Positions 46,936 through 58,520 are shown, numbered from the stretch's first letter. The stretch is 64,000 nt of DNA from Acrocarpospora phusangensis (GCF_016862995.1 NZ_BOOA01000002.1:181263-245262), one strand, 5' to 3'. Program-made: numbers and translations. Notes: a model not told the origin generated them from the sequence alone.

Positions 46936-49900
46936 ATGCCGCTCGACACGGCTGAGGCGATGGACCACCTGCTGCGTACGGCCGCGGAGACGTGCGCGCA
47001 CCCGCCCGGCGCGGGCGATCCCGAGGAGGCGCTCCGCTTCCTGCGTGACTATTACCGCCAGGTCCCGGCCGAAGATCTGGCCGACCGGAACCCCAGGGAC
47101 GTCTGCGGCCCGGCGCTGACCCACCGCCGCTTGGCGGCCAACCGGCCCCAGGGCCGGGCGATGGTCCACGTGTTCACGCCCACGCTGGAGCAGACCGGCT
47201 GGGACCCCGGGCATTCGGTTGTCCAGGTCGTCACCGACGACATGCCCTTCCTCCTCGACTCGGTCACCACGGAGCTGGACCGGCACCAGCTCGGCACGCA
47301 CCTGATCGTCCACCCGCAGCTGCGGGTCCGGCGGGACATGACCGGCCGGCTGCTGGGCGAAGAGGACGCGGACGTCACCGGCATGGTGCTGGTGGAGTCC
47401 TGGATGCACATCGAGATCGACCGGCAGAGCGACCCCACCGTGCTCAAGCAGCTCGAAGCCGACCTGCGCCGGGTGCTGGAGGACGTCAGGTACGCGGTCG
47501 AGGACCACACCAAGATGCGCGCCCTGGCGCTGACCACCGCGGAGGATCTGGCGGACAACCCCCCGCCCTTAGATCCAGCCGGGGTGGAGGACAGCCTGGA
47601 GCTGCTGCGCTGGCTCGCCGATGGGCACTTCACGTTCCTGGGTTCGCGCGAGTACCGGCTGGAGGACGACGACACGCTCACGGCCGTGCCCGGCACCGGG
47701 CTCGGCATCCTGCGCGCCGACAAGGCCGGGTCCACCAGCTTCTCCGCCATGCCGCCCGAGCTGCGGGCCAAGGCCAGGGAGAAGCAGGTCCTGATCATCA
47801 CCAAGGCCAACAGCCGGGCGACCGTCTTCCGGCCGGCCTACCTCGACTACGTCGGGGTGAAGCTGTTCTCGGCCGACGGCGAGGTGGTCGGTGAGCGCCG
47901 GTTCCTCGGGCTGTTCACGCATGTCGCGTACAACGAGTCGATCTCCCGTATCCCGGTGCTGCGCCGCAAGCTGGCCGAGGTGCTGGACCGGGCCGGGCTG
48001 CCGCCGGAGAGCCACGACGGCAAGGACATGATCGAGATCCTGGAGACCTACCCGCGGTCTGAGCTCTTCCAGATCTCGGTGGAGGAGCTGCTGCCGACCG
48101 CCATGGGCGTGCTCCGGCTGCGCGAGCGCAAGCAGGTCAGACTCTTCCTGCGCCGGGACGACTACGGCCGCTCCATCTCCTGCCTGATCTTCCTGCCGCG
48201 GGACCGGTACACCACGAAGGTCCGGCTCCTCATGCAGGACCTGCTGATGAAGGCCCTGGGCGGCGTCAGCCTCGACTACAGCGCCATGATCGGCGAATCC
48301 GCGCTGGCCCGGCTGCACGTGGTGATCCGCGGCGAGCGCGGCACGCCGCTGCCGCCCATCGAGGTGGACGTGGAGGAGCTGGAGGCCAAGATCGCGGCCA
48401 CCACCCGCTCCTGGGAGGACGACCTCGCCACCGCCATCGCCGGCCTCTGCGCCGAGGAGGACCCCGCCCGCCTCACCCGCCGCTACGTCGCGGCCTTCCC
48501 CGAGGGCTACAAGGCCGACTTCCCGCCCCGTACGGCTGTCGCCGACCTGAGACGGCTGGAAGAGCTGTCCGAGTCCGGTGACGAGGGCGAGATCGTCATG
48601 AACCTCTACGAGCCGGACGGCGCGGCCGAGGGGGAGCGCCGGTTCAAGGTCTACCGGCTGGGCCGGCCCATCTCGCTCTCGTACGTGCTGCCGCTGCTGG
48701 GGCGCATGGGCGTGGAGGTGGTCGACGAACGTCCGTACGAGGTGGATCGGGATCACGACCCCGCCACCAAGGACGCCTGGATCTACGACTTCGGCCTGCG
48801 CTTCACCCCGGCGCCGGACGTGGACCAGGAGGAGTTCAAGCGGCTCTTCCAGGACGCGTTCGCGGCGCTCTGGCGCGGCCAGGTGGAGAACGACGGCTTC
48901 AACGCGCTGGTGCTGTCCGCCGGGCTGACCTGGGAGCAGGCCGAGATCCTGCGGGCCTACGCCAAGTACCTGCGCCAGGCCGGGACCACGTTCAGCCAGG
49001 ACTACATCGAGAAGGTGCTGACCGGGAACGTGCGCCTGGCGCGGCTGCTGGTGCGGCTGTTCGAGGCGCGGCTGGATCCCCGGCGGGGCGAGGACGTGCG
49101 GGCCGAGCTGTGCGACGCGTTGCGCGAGGAGATCCTGGCGTCGCTGGACGAGGTGGCCTCGCTGGACGAGGACCGGATCCTGCGGGCGTACCTGGAGACG
49201 ATCACGGCGACGCTGCGGACCAACTTCTTCCAGGTGGTGGACGGGCGGCGCAAGCCGTACATCTCGCTGAAGTTCGACTCGCAGGCGATCAGCGTGCTGC
49301 CGCAGCCGCGGCCCAAGTTCGAGATCTTCGTGTACTCGCCACGGGTGGAGGGCGTGCACCTGCGCTTCGGCAAGGTGGCGCGGGGCGGGCTGCGGTGGTC
49401 GGACCGGATGGAGGACTTCCGGACCGAGATCCTCGGCCTCGTCAAAGCCCAGATGGTGAAAAATACCGTCATCGTGCCCACTGGGTCTAAAGGTGGATTT
49501 GTCGTCAAACATCCGCCGACGGGCGGGCGGGACGAGATGTTCGCCGAGGGGATCGCCTGCTACCGGCAGTTCATCTCCGGCCTGCTGGACATCACCGACA
49601 ACCTGGTCGACGGCCAGGTCGTGCCGCCCGCGGACGTGGTCCGCCACGACGGCGACGACACCTACCTGGTGGTCGCCGCCGACAAGGGCACCGCCACCTT
49701 CTCTGACATCGCCAACGACGTCGCCAAGCAGTACGGCTTCTGGCTCGGCGACGCCTTCGCCTCCGGCGGCTCGGTCGGGTACGACCACAAGGCCATGGGC
49801 ATCACCGCCCGCGGCGCCTGGGAGTCGGTGAAGTACCACTTCCGGACCATGGGCGTGGACATCCAGTCCACCGGCTTCACCGTGGCCGGCATCGGCGACA

Positions 49901-51792
49901 TGTCCGGCGACGTGTTCGGCAACGGCATGCTGCTCTCCCCGCACATCCGCCTGGTCGCCGCCTTCGACCACCGGCACATCTTCGTGGACCCCGATCCGGG
50001 CCCCGGCGCCTTCGCCGAACGGCAGCGGCTGTTCGAGCTGCCCCGCAGCTCCTGGGCGGACTACGCGCCCGCCCTGATCTCGCCGGGCGGTGGCGTCTGG
50101 GCGCGCACGGCCAAGTCGATCCCGATCTCGCCCCAGGTCCGCGCGGCCCTCGGCATCCCCGCCGACATCACCGCGATGGCCCCCAACGACCTGATCAGCG
50201 CCATCCTCAGGGCCCCCGTGGACCTGCTCTGGAACGGCGGCATCGGCACGTACGTCAAGGCGAGCACCGAGGCCAACGCCGACGTCGGCGACAAGGCCAA
50301 CGACGCGCTGCGGGTCAACGGGGCCGAGCTGCGCTGCAAGGTGGTCGGCGAGGGCGGCAACCTGGGCTTCACCCAGGCGGCCCGGGTCGAGTTCGCGCTC
50401 GGCGGCGGCCGGGTCAACACCGACTTCATCGACAACTCGGCCGGGGTGGACACCTCCGACCACGAGGTCAACATCAAGATCCTCCTCAACCAGGTGGTCC
50501 GGGACGGCGCGCTGACCGACAAGGAGCGCGACCAGTTCTTCCTGGACATGACCGACGAGGTGGGCCGGCTCGTGCTGCGCGACAACTACGCGCAGAACGT
50601 GGTGCTGGCCGCCGCCACCAAGCAGGCGCCGGAGATGCTGCACATCCACGCGCGGTACCTGCGGCGGCTGGAGCGGGCCGGGCTGCTCGACCGGAAGCTG
50701 GAGTCCCTGCCGTCGGACAAGGCGCTGGCCGAGCGGCGGCAGGCGCGGCTCGGGCTCACCCAGCCGGAGCTGGCGGTCCTGCTCGCCTACACCAAGCTGC
50801 TGGTGGACGCGGAGCTGCTGGCCTCGGACCTGCCGGACGACCCGGCGCTGCGCCGGAGGCTGGTGTCGTACTTCCCGACGGACATGCGGGAGCGGTACCG
50901 GGACTACATGGACGCGCACCCGCTGGCCCGGGAGATCATCACCACCGGCGTGGTGAACGACCTGGTCAACTTCGGCGGGACGAGCGTCGTGTTCCGGTTC
51001 GGCGAGGAGACCGGCGCGTCCGTGCCGGACATCGCGCGGGCCTTCCTGGTGGCCAGGGAGGTCTTCGACCTGGACGGCTTCCAGCGGCAGGTGGAGGCGC
51101 TGGACGGCAAGGTGGACGTGGACACCCAGCTGCTGATGCTGCTGGAGGGCCGCAAGCTGTCCGAGCGCGGCACCCGCTGGCTGCTCCAGAACCGCCGCCC
51201 GCCGCTGGACCTGGCCTCGACCGCCGACTACTTCACGGCCGGGGCCAACGGGCTGCTGCCGCACCTGCCGAAGATGCTGACCGGGCTCGACCTGGCCGCC
51301 TTCGAGGAGCGGCGGGACTCGTTCATCGCCAGGGGCGTGCCCGCCGACCTGGCCGAGCGGACCGCCGGGATGGTGCCGGCCTACTCCACGTTCGACCTGG
51401 TCGAGATCGCCATGCTCACCAAGCGGCCGGTGCACGAGGCGGCCGAGGTCTACTTCGACCTGGCCGACCGGCTCCAGTTGGCCCGGCTGCGGGAACGGGT
51501 GATCGCCCTGCCCCGGGACAGCCGGTGGAACTCGATGGCCCGCTCCGCCCTCCGCGACGACCTGTACGCGGCGCACGCCAGCCTCACCGGGGACGTGCTG
51601 ATCCACAGCACCCCCGGCCTGGCGCCCGAGGACCGGCTGGCCCGCTGGACCGGCGCCAACGAGGCCGCGGTGGCGCGGGCCAAGCTGACGCTGTCGGAGA
51701 TCTGGGAGAGCGACACGTTCGACCTGGCCACCCTCTCGGTCGCGCTGCGCGCGATCAGGACGCTGGTGGCGTCCAGCAGCCTGCCTCAGTAG
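46936..51792 (+). CDS. NAD-specific glutamate dehydrogenase, large (180-kDa) type
   Basis: About 1618 residues from ATG 46936, or 1622 from the GTG at 46924 that overlaps the ribosome-binding site. A long N-terminal region with ACT-like parts precedes the catalytic domain (about 800-1250), with KVARGGLRWSDRMEDFRTEILGLVKAQMVKN, GSKGGFVVK, VGYDHKAMGITARGAWESVK and GIGDMSGDVFGNGMLLS. The enzyme deaminates glutamate to 2-oxoglutarate and is often allosterically controlled, for example by aspartate or arginine. It is about normal length and appears intact. Confidence 0.96.
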   Translation: MPLDTAEAMDHLLRTAAETCAHPPGAGDPEEALRFLRDYYRQVPAEDLADRNPRDVCGPALTHRRLAANRPQGRAMVHVFTPTLEQTGWDPGHSVVQVVTDDMPFLLDSVTTELDRHQLGTHLIVHPQLRVRRDMTGRLLGEEDADVTGMVLVESWMHIEIDRQSDPTVLKQLEADLRRVLEDVRYAVEDHTKMRALALTTAEDLADNPPPLDPAGVEDSLELLRWLADGHFTFLGSREYRLEDDDTLTAVPGTGLGILRADKAGSTSFSAMPPELRAKAREKQVLIITKANSRATVFRPAYLDYVGVKLFSADGEVVGERRFLGLFTHVAYNESISRIPVLRRKLAEVLDRAGLPPESHDGKDMIEILETYPRSELFQISVEELLPTAMGVLRLRERKQVRLFLRRDDYGRSISCLIFLPRDRYTTKVRLLMQDLLMKALGGVSLDYSAMIGESALARLHVVIRGERGTPLPPIEVDVEELEAKIAATTRSWEDDLATAIAGLCAEEDPARLTRRYVAAFPEGYKADFPPRTAVADLRRLEELSESGDEGEIVMNLYEPDGAAEGERRFKVYRLGRPISLSYVLPLLGRMGVEVVDERPYEVDRDHDPATKDAWIYDFGLRFTPAPDVDQEEFKRLFQDAFAALWRGQVENDGFNALVLSAGLTWEQAEILRAYAKYLRQAGTTFSQDYIEKVLTGNVRLARLLVRLFEARLDPRRGEDVRAELCDALREEILASLDEVASLDEDRILRAYLETITATLRTNFFQVVDGRRKPYISLKFDSQAISVLPQPRPKFEIFVYSPRVEGVHLRFGKVARGGLRWSDRMEDFRTEILGLVKAQMVKNTVIVPTGSKGGFVVKHPPTGGRDEMFAEGIACYRQFISGLLDITDNLVDGQVVPPADVVRHDGDDTYLVVAADKGTATFSDIANDVAKQYGFWLGDAFASGGSVGYDHKAMGITARGAWESVKYHFRTMGVDIQSTGFTVAGIGDMSGDVFGNGMLLSPHIRLVAAFDHRHIFVDPDPGPGAFAERQRLFELPRSSWADYAPALISPGGGVWARTAKSIPISPQVRAALGIPADITAMAPNDLISAILRAPVDLLWNGGIGTYVKASTEANADVGDKANDALRVNGAELRCKVVGEGGNLGFTQAARVEFALGGGRVNTDFIDNSAGVDTSDHEVNIKILLNQVVRDGALTDKERDQFFLDMTDEVGRLVLRDNYAQNVVLAAATKQAPEMLHIHARYLRRLERAGLLDRKLESLPSDKALAERRQARLGLTQPELAVLLAYTKLLVDAELLASDLPDDPALRRRLVSYFPTDMRERYRDYMDAHPLAREIITTGVVNDLVNFGGTSVVFRFGEETGASVPDIARAFLVAREVFDLDGFQRQVEALDGKVDVDTQLLMLLEGRKLSERGTRWLLQNRRPPLDLASTADYFTAGANGLLPHLPKMLTGLDLAAFEERRDSFIARGVPADLAERTAGMVPAYSTFDLVEIAMLTKRPVHEAAEVYFDLADRLQLARLRERVIALPRDSRWNSMARSALRDDLYAAHASLTGDVLIHSTPGLAPEDRLARWTGANEAAVARAKLTLSEIWESDTFDLATLSVALRAIRTLVASSSLPQ

Positions 51793-51804
51793 GGGAGAAG
51801 GAAC

Positions 51805-52824
51805 TCAGGTGGCGCTCGCCTTGGTCACCAGGCCGTCGTAGCCGACGACCTCGGCGGGCGCGCTGGAGTCCTTCGGCGGGATGAAGCCGACATACTGCTG
51901 CGTCTCCAGGATCCGGCGCTCCTTGACGATCACCGCGGAGAGGAGCGCCCAGCGGGCCTCCTCGGGCACCTCCAGGTGCCCGCCCTGGGCGTTCTCCACC
52001 TTCGCCGTCCAGGTCGTCGTCCGGGTCAGGCTGTACAGAACCAGCCCGCCCCCGTCGTCGGTGCGCACCGCGTACACCGGGAAACCGACCGCGAGCGCGA
52101 ACAGCGAGTCGTACGCCAGGCCGCCCGCCTTGAACGACTCCCGGTTCCGTTTGATCTCGGCGAAGTAGCCGGTCGTGCGGGGGCCGGGTTCGATCAGGTC
52201 GGAGGCGTACCCCGCGCGGCCCTCCTCGGCGATCGTGGCGTGCAGCGGGCCCATCAGGTAGGGGCTGATGGCGATGCTCTGGTCCCGGGCGTCCAGGGCG
52301 GTGGCGTAGCCCTCCTCGTCCAGCTTGAGCGGCGGGAGGTCGGCCTCCAGCAGCGACTCGAAGCTGTTCTGCCAGAGGTCGCCCTGCTTGACGAAGACCA
52401 GCAGGGCCTTCCTGGTCTCCTCGCCCCGCTGGCGGCGGTCCAGCACGGCCGCGAACCAGAGCGGGGCGTCGCCGTACTGGCGGGGGACGATGAGGGTGGG
52501 TTTGCCCCAGGTGTAGCGCGGCGGCTTCATGTCGGCGGCGCGGTACTGGGCGATCGTGAGCAGGTCCTGGCCGTCCCTGGCCAGGTCCAGCGCCCAGCGC
52601 TCGTCCCCGGCCACCCGGGCCACGTCGTCGGCGGCCAGGTGCTCCCGCAGCGCGTCGGCAGCGTCCTCCAGGGTCAGGGCGACCGGCCGGGGCGTGGGGC
52701 TGGGGGCGGCGGTGGTGGCGGCGACCGGGCTGGGCTTGGGCGGCGGCGGACTCGGCTGCGCCGGCGGGGAGGTGCAGGAGGCGGCGGCAGCCGCGAGCAC
52801 GACCAGGGCGAGCGCACGCCGCAT
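51805..52824 (-). CDS. Hypothetical lipoprotein
   Basis: A 339-residue protein from ATG 52824 behind GGGGGA. The lipoprotein signal ends in AAASC (Cys at about 17), followed by a Pro/Ser/Thr linker (18-48). The globular domain includes [24 protein letters not shown] and [19 protein letters not shown]. No catalytic motif is recognised. It is a plausible surface lipoprotein. It converges with the glutamate dehydrogenase gene and is divergent from prfB, with 70 bases between starts. Confidence 0.8.
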   Translation of the reverse strand: MRRALALVVLAAAAASCTSPPAQPSPPPPKPSPVAATTAAPSPTPRPVALTLEDAADALREHLAADDVARVAGDERWALDLARDGQDLLTIAQYRAADMKPPRYTWGKPTLIVPRQYGDAPLWFAAVLDRRQRGEETRKALLVFVKQGDLWQNSFESLLEADLPPLKLDEEGYATALDARDQSIAISPYLMGPLHATIAEEGRAGYASDLIEPGPRTTGYFAEIKRNRESFKAGGLAYDSLFALAVGFPVYAVRTDDGGGLVLYSLTRTTTWTAKVENAQGGHLEVPEEARWALLSAVIVKERRILETQQYVGFIPPKDSSAPAEVVGYDGLVTKASAT

Positions 52825-52894
52825 GATCTTTTCCCCCTTTCCGGACGCCGGTCCACATCGTAGCCAGTCCCGTGTTCGCGTACCCTTTACAGAC

Positions 52895-54000
<1,106 letters not shown>

Positions 54001-54010
<10 letters not shown>

Positions 54011-54186
54011 TAGACCTTCAACGCGGTCAGCGCGAGGACGAGGACCACCATCAGACCCAGGAAAACCGGGGAGAAAAGCGGGGATCCGTGGTGGTGGAAC
54101 TTCTCTCGGGCGTTGCGGCAGGCCGGGCAGCGGCCCTCGACAACGGGTTGGGCGCACGCGGCGCAGATCAAGTGTTCGCAGCTCAT
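54001..54186 (-). CDS. Small zinc-ribbon membrane protein
   Basis: A 61-residue protein from ATG 54186 ([14 protein letters not shown]); an ATG at 54201 would add five residues. Cysteines in CEHLICAAC and CPACR form a zinc-ribbon-like head, and a single C-terminal membrane helix ([20 protein letters not shown]) anchors it. Function unknown; small proteins of this type are common next to prfB in actinomycetes as I recall. It converges with prfB. Confidence 0.65.
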
Positions 54187-54357
54187 CGCAGCTTTACCCA
54201 TGCCCTAATCGTTTTGTTTCCGTTATGGACGTTCCATGCCAGTGTTACCCCTAGACTGAGCTCTGGCCAAACCGGAACGTCGATCTAGCGCAAAGAGACC
54301 GGCGCCCTCCGGGCTGGACGTCCCTCGCCCCCTAGACTGGCATGCCGTGATGCGCCC

Positions 54358-55047
54358 GTGATCCATTTCGATAACGTCACCAAGGTCTACCAGAACCAGA
54401 ACCGCCCTGCCCTCGACCATGTTTCCGTCGATGTGGACAAGGGCGAGTTCGTGTTTCTCGTGGGTCCCTCCGGATCGGGGAAGTCCACGTTCCTCCGTCT
54501 GGTGCTCAAGGAGGAGCGGCCCAACTCCGGCGCCATCCATGTCGCCGGCAAGGACCTGGCCCGCCTCTCCAACTTCAAGGTGCCGCACCTGCGGCGCCGG
54601 ATCGGCTGCGTCTTCCAGGACTTCCGGCTGCTGCCGAACAAGAATGTCTACGAGAACGTGGCGTTCGCGCTCGAGGTCATCGGCAAGCCCCGGCGGTTCA
54701 TCCGCAAGGTCGTGCCCGAGGTCATCGAGCTGGTGGGCCTCGAGGGGAAGGCGCACCGCATGCCCGACGAGCTCTCCGGCGGCGAGCAGCAGCGCGTCGC
54801 CATGGCGCGGGCCTTCGTCAACCGTCCGATGATCCTGCTGGCCGACGAGCCGACCGGAAACATCGACCCCGCGACGAGCATCGGCATCATGAAGGTGCTC
54901 GACCGCATCAACAGGACCGGCACCACCGTGCTGATGGCCACGCACGACGCGGCCATCGTCGACTCCATGCGCAAGCGTGTGGTGGAGCTGGAGGATGGCA
55001 AGATCGTCCGCGACCAGTCGCGGGGTGTCTACGGCCAGGCGTACTAG
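54358..55047 (+). CDS. ftsE: Cell-division ABC transporter ATPase FtsE
   Basis: A 229-residue ABC ATPase from GTG 54358. Walker A is [11 protein letters not shown], the signature [14 protein letters not shown], Walker [11 protein letters not shown], and the H loop ATHDAAIVD. FtsE with FtsX controls peptidoglycan hydrolases at the division site rather than transporting solutes. A TAGACT hexamer at 54333-54338 lies 20 bases before the start and could be a -10, giving a very short leader; no ribosome-binding site is seen. The ftsX gene follows by 11 bases. Confidence 0.97.
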   Translation: MIHFDNVTKVYQNQNRPALDHVSVDVDKGEFVFLVGPSGSGKSTFLRLVLKEERPNSGAIHVAGKDLARLSNFKVPHLRRRIGCVFQDFRLLPNKNVYENVAFALEVIGKPRRFIRKVVPEVIELVGLEGKAHRMPDELSGGEQQRVAMARAFVNRPMILLADEPTGNIDPATSIGIMKVLDRINRTGTTVLMATHDAAIVDSMRKRVVELEDGKIVRDQSRGVYGQAY

Positions 55048-55058
55048 AAGAAGGAAGC

Positions 55059-55958
55059 ATGCGGGCGAATTTCATCTTCTCCGAGGTCTGGATCGGGCTC
55101 CGGCGCAATCTCACGATGACCATCGCGGTGATCGTGACCGTCGCGGTCGGCATGGCACTGCTCGGCGTCGGGCTGATGATCAACTCTCAGGTCTCCTCGA
55201 TGACCGGCTACTGGACCGACAAGGTCGAGCTCTCGGTCTACCTGTGCAAGAAGGATTCGGCCTTCGAGTCCTGTAAGGACAAGGCCGGGATCAGCCAGGA
55301 GCAGAAGGTCGCCCTGGAGCAGACGATCAAGGAGATGCCCGAGGTCGAGAGCGTCGAGTTCGAGGACGCGGCCAAGGCGCTGGAGAACTTCAAGATCTCC
55401 GAGAACAACCGCACGCTCTCCGCGATCGTCAAGGTCGAGGACATGCCCGAGTCGTTCCGGGTCAAGCTCCGGGACCCGGACAAGGCCCCCGCGGTCATCG
55501 ACACCATCGAGGGCCAGGCCGGCGTCTCCAACATCATCAACGAGCGTGACCTGCTGGAGAACTACTTCGGGTTCATGAACCGCCTGCAGTACATGGCGCT
55601 CGGCGTGGCCATCCTGATGGTCGGCGCGGCCACCCTGCTGATCGGCAACACGGTGCGGCTGTCGGCGTACAACCGGCGCCGGGAGACCGGCATCATGCGG
55701 CTGGTCGGCGCGTCCAACGTCTACATCCAGCTGCCGTTCGTGCTGGAGGGCGTGATCGCCGGCCTGATCGGCGGCGTGTTCGCGGCGGTGCTGCTGATCA
55801 CCACGAAGGTGCTGCTGTTCGAGGGCATCCAGAGCTACATGGCGGTGCCGCTCGGCTGGGACACCGTGGCCGGTGTGATCACGCTGACCATGGCCGTGGG
55901 TGTGATCATCTGTATCCTGGCTTCGTTCATCACACTCCGCCGTTATCTGCGTGTGTGA
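55059..55958 (+). CDS. ftsX: Cell-division membrane protein FtsX
   Basis: A 299-residue permease-like protein with four membrane helices (about 22-42, 174-196, 228-250, 270-292) and a large first extracytoplasmic loop. The loop includes two cysteines (VYLCKKDSAFESCKDK) and the ECD that contacts hydrolases. The region AYNRRRETGIMRLVGASNVYIQLPF before helix 3 is conserved in the family. It forms the membrane partner of FtsE. Ribosome-binding site AAGAAGGAAG. Confidence 0.96.
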   Translation: MRANFIFSEVWIGLRRNLTMTIAVIVTVAVGMALLGVGLMINSQVSSMTGYWTDKVELSVYLCKKDSAFESCKDKAGISQEQKVALEQTIKEMPEVESVEFEDAAKALENFKISENNRTLSAIVKVEDMPESFRVKLRDPDKAPAVIDTIEGQAGVSNIINERDLLENYFGFMNRLQYMALGVAILMVGAATLLIGNTVRLSAYNRRRETGIMRLVGASNVYIQLPFVLEGVIAGLIGGVFAAVLLITTKVLLFEGIQSYMAVPLGWDTVAGVITLTMAVGVIICILASFITLRRYLRV

Positions 55959-55981
55959 CGAGCGCCGGTAGGCTCTAGGCC

Positions 55982-56464
55982 ATGCCACGTGAGACCGGGC
56001 GCAAGGTCATCGCCCAGAACAAGCGTGCCCGCCACGACTACTTCATCGAGGACACCTACGAGGCCGGTCTGGTCCTGACCGGCACCGAGGTCAAGTCCCT
56101 CCGGGCGGGCAAGGCCAACCTGACCGACGGCTACGCCGCTGTCGAGGACCATGAGACGTGGCTGTACAACGTCTACATCCCCGAGTACAGCCAGGGCACC
56201 TGGACCAACCACGCCGCGCGGCGCAAGCGCAAGCTGCTGCTCCACCGCAAGGAGATCGGCAAGATCCACGCCACCCTCAAGGAGCGCGGTCTCACGCTGG
56301 TCCCGCTCGCCCTCTACTTCAAGGACGGCCGGGCCAAGATCGAGGTCGGCGTCGCCCGCGGTAAGAAGGACTACGACAAGCGGCAGACCCTGCGCGAGAA
56401 GCAGGACAACCGCGAGATGTCCCGGGCGCTGTCCAACGCCGTCCGCCGCAAGGGGGGCCGCTAG
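55982..56464 (+). CDS. smpB: tmRNA-binding protein SmpB
   Basis: A 160-residue SmpB. The barrel contains [38 protein letters not shown] and [12 protein letters not shown], and the C-terminal tail [19 protein letters not shown] enters the ribosome during trans-translation. It delivers tmRNA to stalled ribosomes. The tmRNA gene ssrA lies 2.2 kb downstream, the usual linkage. A PBP-like gene follows after three bases. Confidence 0.97.
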   Translation: MPRETGRKVIAQNKRARHDYFIEDTYEAGLVLTGTEVKSLRAGKANLTDGYAAVEDHETWLYNVYIPEYSQGTWTNHAARRKRKLLLHRKEIGKIHATLKERGLTLVPLALYFKDGRAKIEVGVARGKKDYDKRQTLREKQDNREMSRALSNAVRRKGGR

Positions 56465-56467
56465 GCC

Positions 56468-58348
56468 GTGCCTCCTCCTCGTTCCGTACGGCTCGCGCTG
56501 GCGTTAGGGCTGCTGGTCCCGACGCTGACCGCCTGCTTCGAGGAGCCCTCCCCCCACGAGGCGATCCGCGACTTCCTCGTCGGCTGGGAGAGCGGCGACT
56601 ACGCCATGGCCGCGCGCCGCGCCGACGCGAACGAGGCCTCCGTCCGCAAGGCGCTCGGCGACGTCGCCCTGCACCTGGACGCGGCCTCGCTCCGCTTCAA
56701 GCTGGGCCCGATCAGCCGGGACGGCGACACCGCCAAGGCCAGCTTCCAGGCCGAGGTGGACCTCGGCGAGAACAACCCGCTGTGGACCTACGAGAGCATG
56801 CTGCCGCTGCACCTGGTGGACGGCCGCTGGAAGGTCCGCTGGTCGCCCAGCGTCATCCACCCCGACCTGCACGAAGGCGAGCGCCTCGCGGTCAAGGTGG
56901 ACCCGGAGGGCCGCCAGCCCATCATGGACCGTTACGACGACGCGCTCCAGGACCGGGACACGCAGTACGTGGCGCAGGTCATCCCGGTGGAGGTGTCCGA
57001 TCCGGCACGGCTCTGCCAGGAACTCGCCAAGGTGACCGGCTTCGCCCAGGACCGGCTGCTCAGCCGCATCCTGTCCGCGCCGCCCACCGACGCGGTCCCG
57101 CTGGCCACCTTCGGCCGGGCCAAGTACCAGCAGATCAGGGCGCAGCTCGCCCGCATCGACGGCCTGAAGATCGCCGAGGTGTACCCGCCGGTGGCGCCCA
57201 AGTCGCCGGTGCACATCGTCGGCCGGGTCAGCGCTGTCACGGCCGAGAGCGAGCAGCAGCTGGGCGGCCCCCAGCGCGCCGGCGACACCGTCGGCAGGGA
57301 CGGGCTGCAGCGCGCGTACCAGGACCAGCTCACGGGCTCGACCGAGACGCGTGTCATCGTGCTGGACACCAAGACCTGGAAGACGGTCAAGGAGCTCAAG
57401 TCGTGGCCGGGCCGGAAGAACACACCGGTGCGCACCACGATCGACTCCCGTCTGCAGCACGCGGCCGACCTGGCCGTGGCCCGCACCCAGCCGGTCGCGC
57501 TGGTCGCCGTGGACGCCCCCACCGGCCAGGTGCTGGCCGTCGCCACCAAGGACCTCCACCAGGAGAAGGACGCTCTGGCCGGCAAGTACCCGGTCGGGAC
57601 GGCCTTCTCCATCGTGGCCACCGACGCCCTGCTCAGGGGCGGTCTCGACGTGCGTCAGAAGGTTCCCTGCACGGCGGACCGCACGGTGGGCGGGGCCAGG
57701 TTCCAGCAGACCGGCGTCACCTCGTCGGCGCCCTCCTTCGAGGCCGACTTCGCGCACGGCTGCGTGACCGCGCTGGCGTCGCTGGCGCGGCGGCTGGACG
57801 AGCGGTCGCTGACCGAGAGCGCGGCCAACTTCGGCATCGGCGCGCCCTGGGGGCTGCCGCTCAACAGCTTCAGCGGCACCGTTCCCGCGGGGACGACCGA
57901 CGCGGCCCGGGCGAAGATCATCGCGGGGTCGGCCGTACGGGTCAGTCCGCTGGCGATGGCGCTGGTGGCGGGAGCCGTACGGTCGGGGACGTGGCATCCG
58001 CCGACGCTGGTGACCGCGCCCGCCTCGCCCGACCCGACCTCCGACATCACGCCCCCGCAGGTGCCGGCCGCCCGTCCGCTGAACGTCGACGCGGCGGCCA
58101 AGCTGCGCGCGCTCATGCGGGCCGGCGTCGCCACCGGCTCGGCCCGGGCCGCCGCCGCGCCCGGCGATCCCGTGCACGGCGTCGCGTCCACGGTCACCTT
58201 CGTGGAGAAGAAGGAGCGCCGCGAGCTGTCCTGGTTCGTCGGCTGGCAGGGCGACGTCGCGGTCGCCGTCATGATGGAGGGCCCCGACCCGGCGGGCGCG
58301 GCCTCCGTCGCGGGCGCCTTCTTCAGCGGCACCAGAAAAGATTTCTGA
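56468..58348 (+). CDS. Penicillin-binding-protein homologue lacking catalytic motifs (pseudoenzyme)
   Basis: A 626-residue lipoprotein (lipobox LTAC, Cys23). Residues about 29-143 form an NTF2-like MecA_N domain, followed by a PBP-dimer region (about 150-315) and a transpeptidase fold (about 320-626). The three active-site motifs are all altered: SxxK, usually GSTFK, is GTAFS (377-381); SxN, usually SCN, is GCV (431-433); KTG, usually KTGTAE, aligns with VAS (572-574). Surrounding sequence aligns well and there is no frameshift. It starts three bases after smpB. It cannot act as a transpeptidase; a binding, sensory or structural role is inferred. Confidence 0.88.
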   Translation: MPPPRSVRLALALGLLVPTLTACFEEPSPHEAIRDFLVGWESGDYAMAARRADANEASVRKALGDVALHLDAASLRFKLGPISRDGDTAKASFQAEVDLGENNPLWTYESMLPLHLVDGRWKVRWSPSVIHPDLHEGERLAVKVDPEGRQPIMDRYDDALQDRDTQYVAQVIPVEVSDPARLCQELAKVTGFAQDRLLSRILSAPPTDAVPLATFGRAKYQQIRAQLARIDGLKIAEVYPPVAPKSPVHIVGRVSAVTAESEQQLGGPQRAGDTVGRDGLQRAYQDQLTGSTETRVIVLDTKTWKTVKELKSWPGRKNTPVRTTIDSRLQHAADLAVARTQPVALVAVDAPTGQVLAVATKDLHQEKDALAGKYPVGTAFSIVATDALLRGGLDVRQKVPCTADRTVGGARFQQTGVTSSAPSFEADFAHGCVTALASLARRLDERSLTESAANFGIGAPWGLPLNSFSGTVPAGTTDAARAKIIAGSAVRVSPLAMALVAGAVRSGTWHPPTLVTAPASPDPTSDITPPQVPAARPLNVDAAAKLRALMRAGVATGSARAAAAPGDPVHGVASTVTFVEKKERRELSWFVGWQGDVAVAVMMEGPDPAGAASVAGAFFSGTRKDF

Positions 58349-58431
58349 CCGCGAGCAACCATCCGGGCCTCCCCAGGCGTCTTTCCAGGTGACCGGGTTC
58401 CGCTTGGGGGGTTGCGGACTCGGTCGCCGAC

Positions 58432-58458
58432 CAGGGCTCCATCTCGGGGGGAGCCCTG
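58432..58458 (+). other. Hairpin in the PBP-ssrA gap
   Basis: CAGGGCTCC (58432-58440) pairs with GGAGCCCTG (58450-58458) around a 9-base loop. It lies in the 310-base gap before ssrA. Confidence 0.45.
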
Positions 58459-58488
58459 CTGTCCGGACCGGCTGGACCCTGCCGGTCG

Positions 58489-58520
58489 GCCCCCGGAAGC
58501 CACGTGCTTCCGGGGGCTTT
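58489..58520 (+). terminator. Intrinsic terminator upstream of ssrA
   Basis: GCCCCCGGAAGC pairs perfectly with GCTTCCGGGGGC around CACGT and is followed by TTT. It closes the transcript from smpB and the PBP-like gene. Confidence 0.8.

Noticed and set aside
47569..51606. A 1345-codon open frame on minus opposite glutamate dehydrogenase
   Set aside because: It is a mirror of the GC-rich plus-strand gene, with Gly/Arg/His/Gln/Val bias and no recognisable domain. The plus-strand protein matches its family throughout.
54252..54338. Repeated CCCTAGACTG motif upstream of ftsE as a regulatory direct repeat
   Set aside because: Two copies 81 bases apart without convincing -35 partners; the second is only mentioned as a possible -10.
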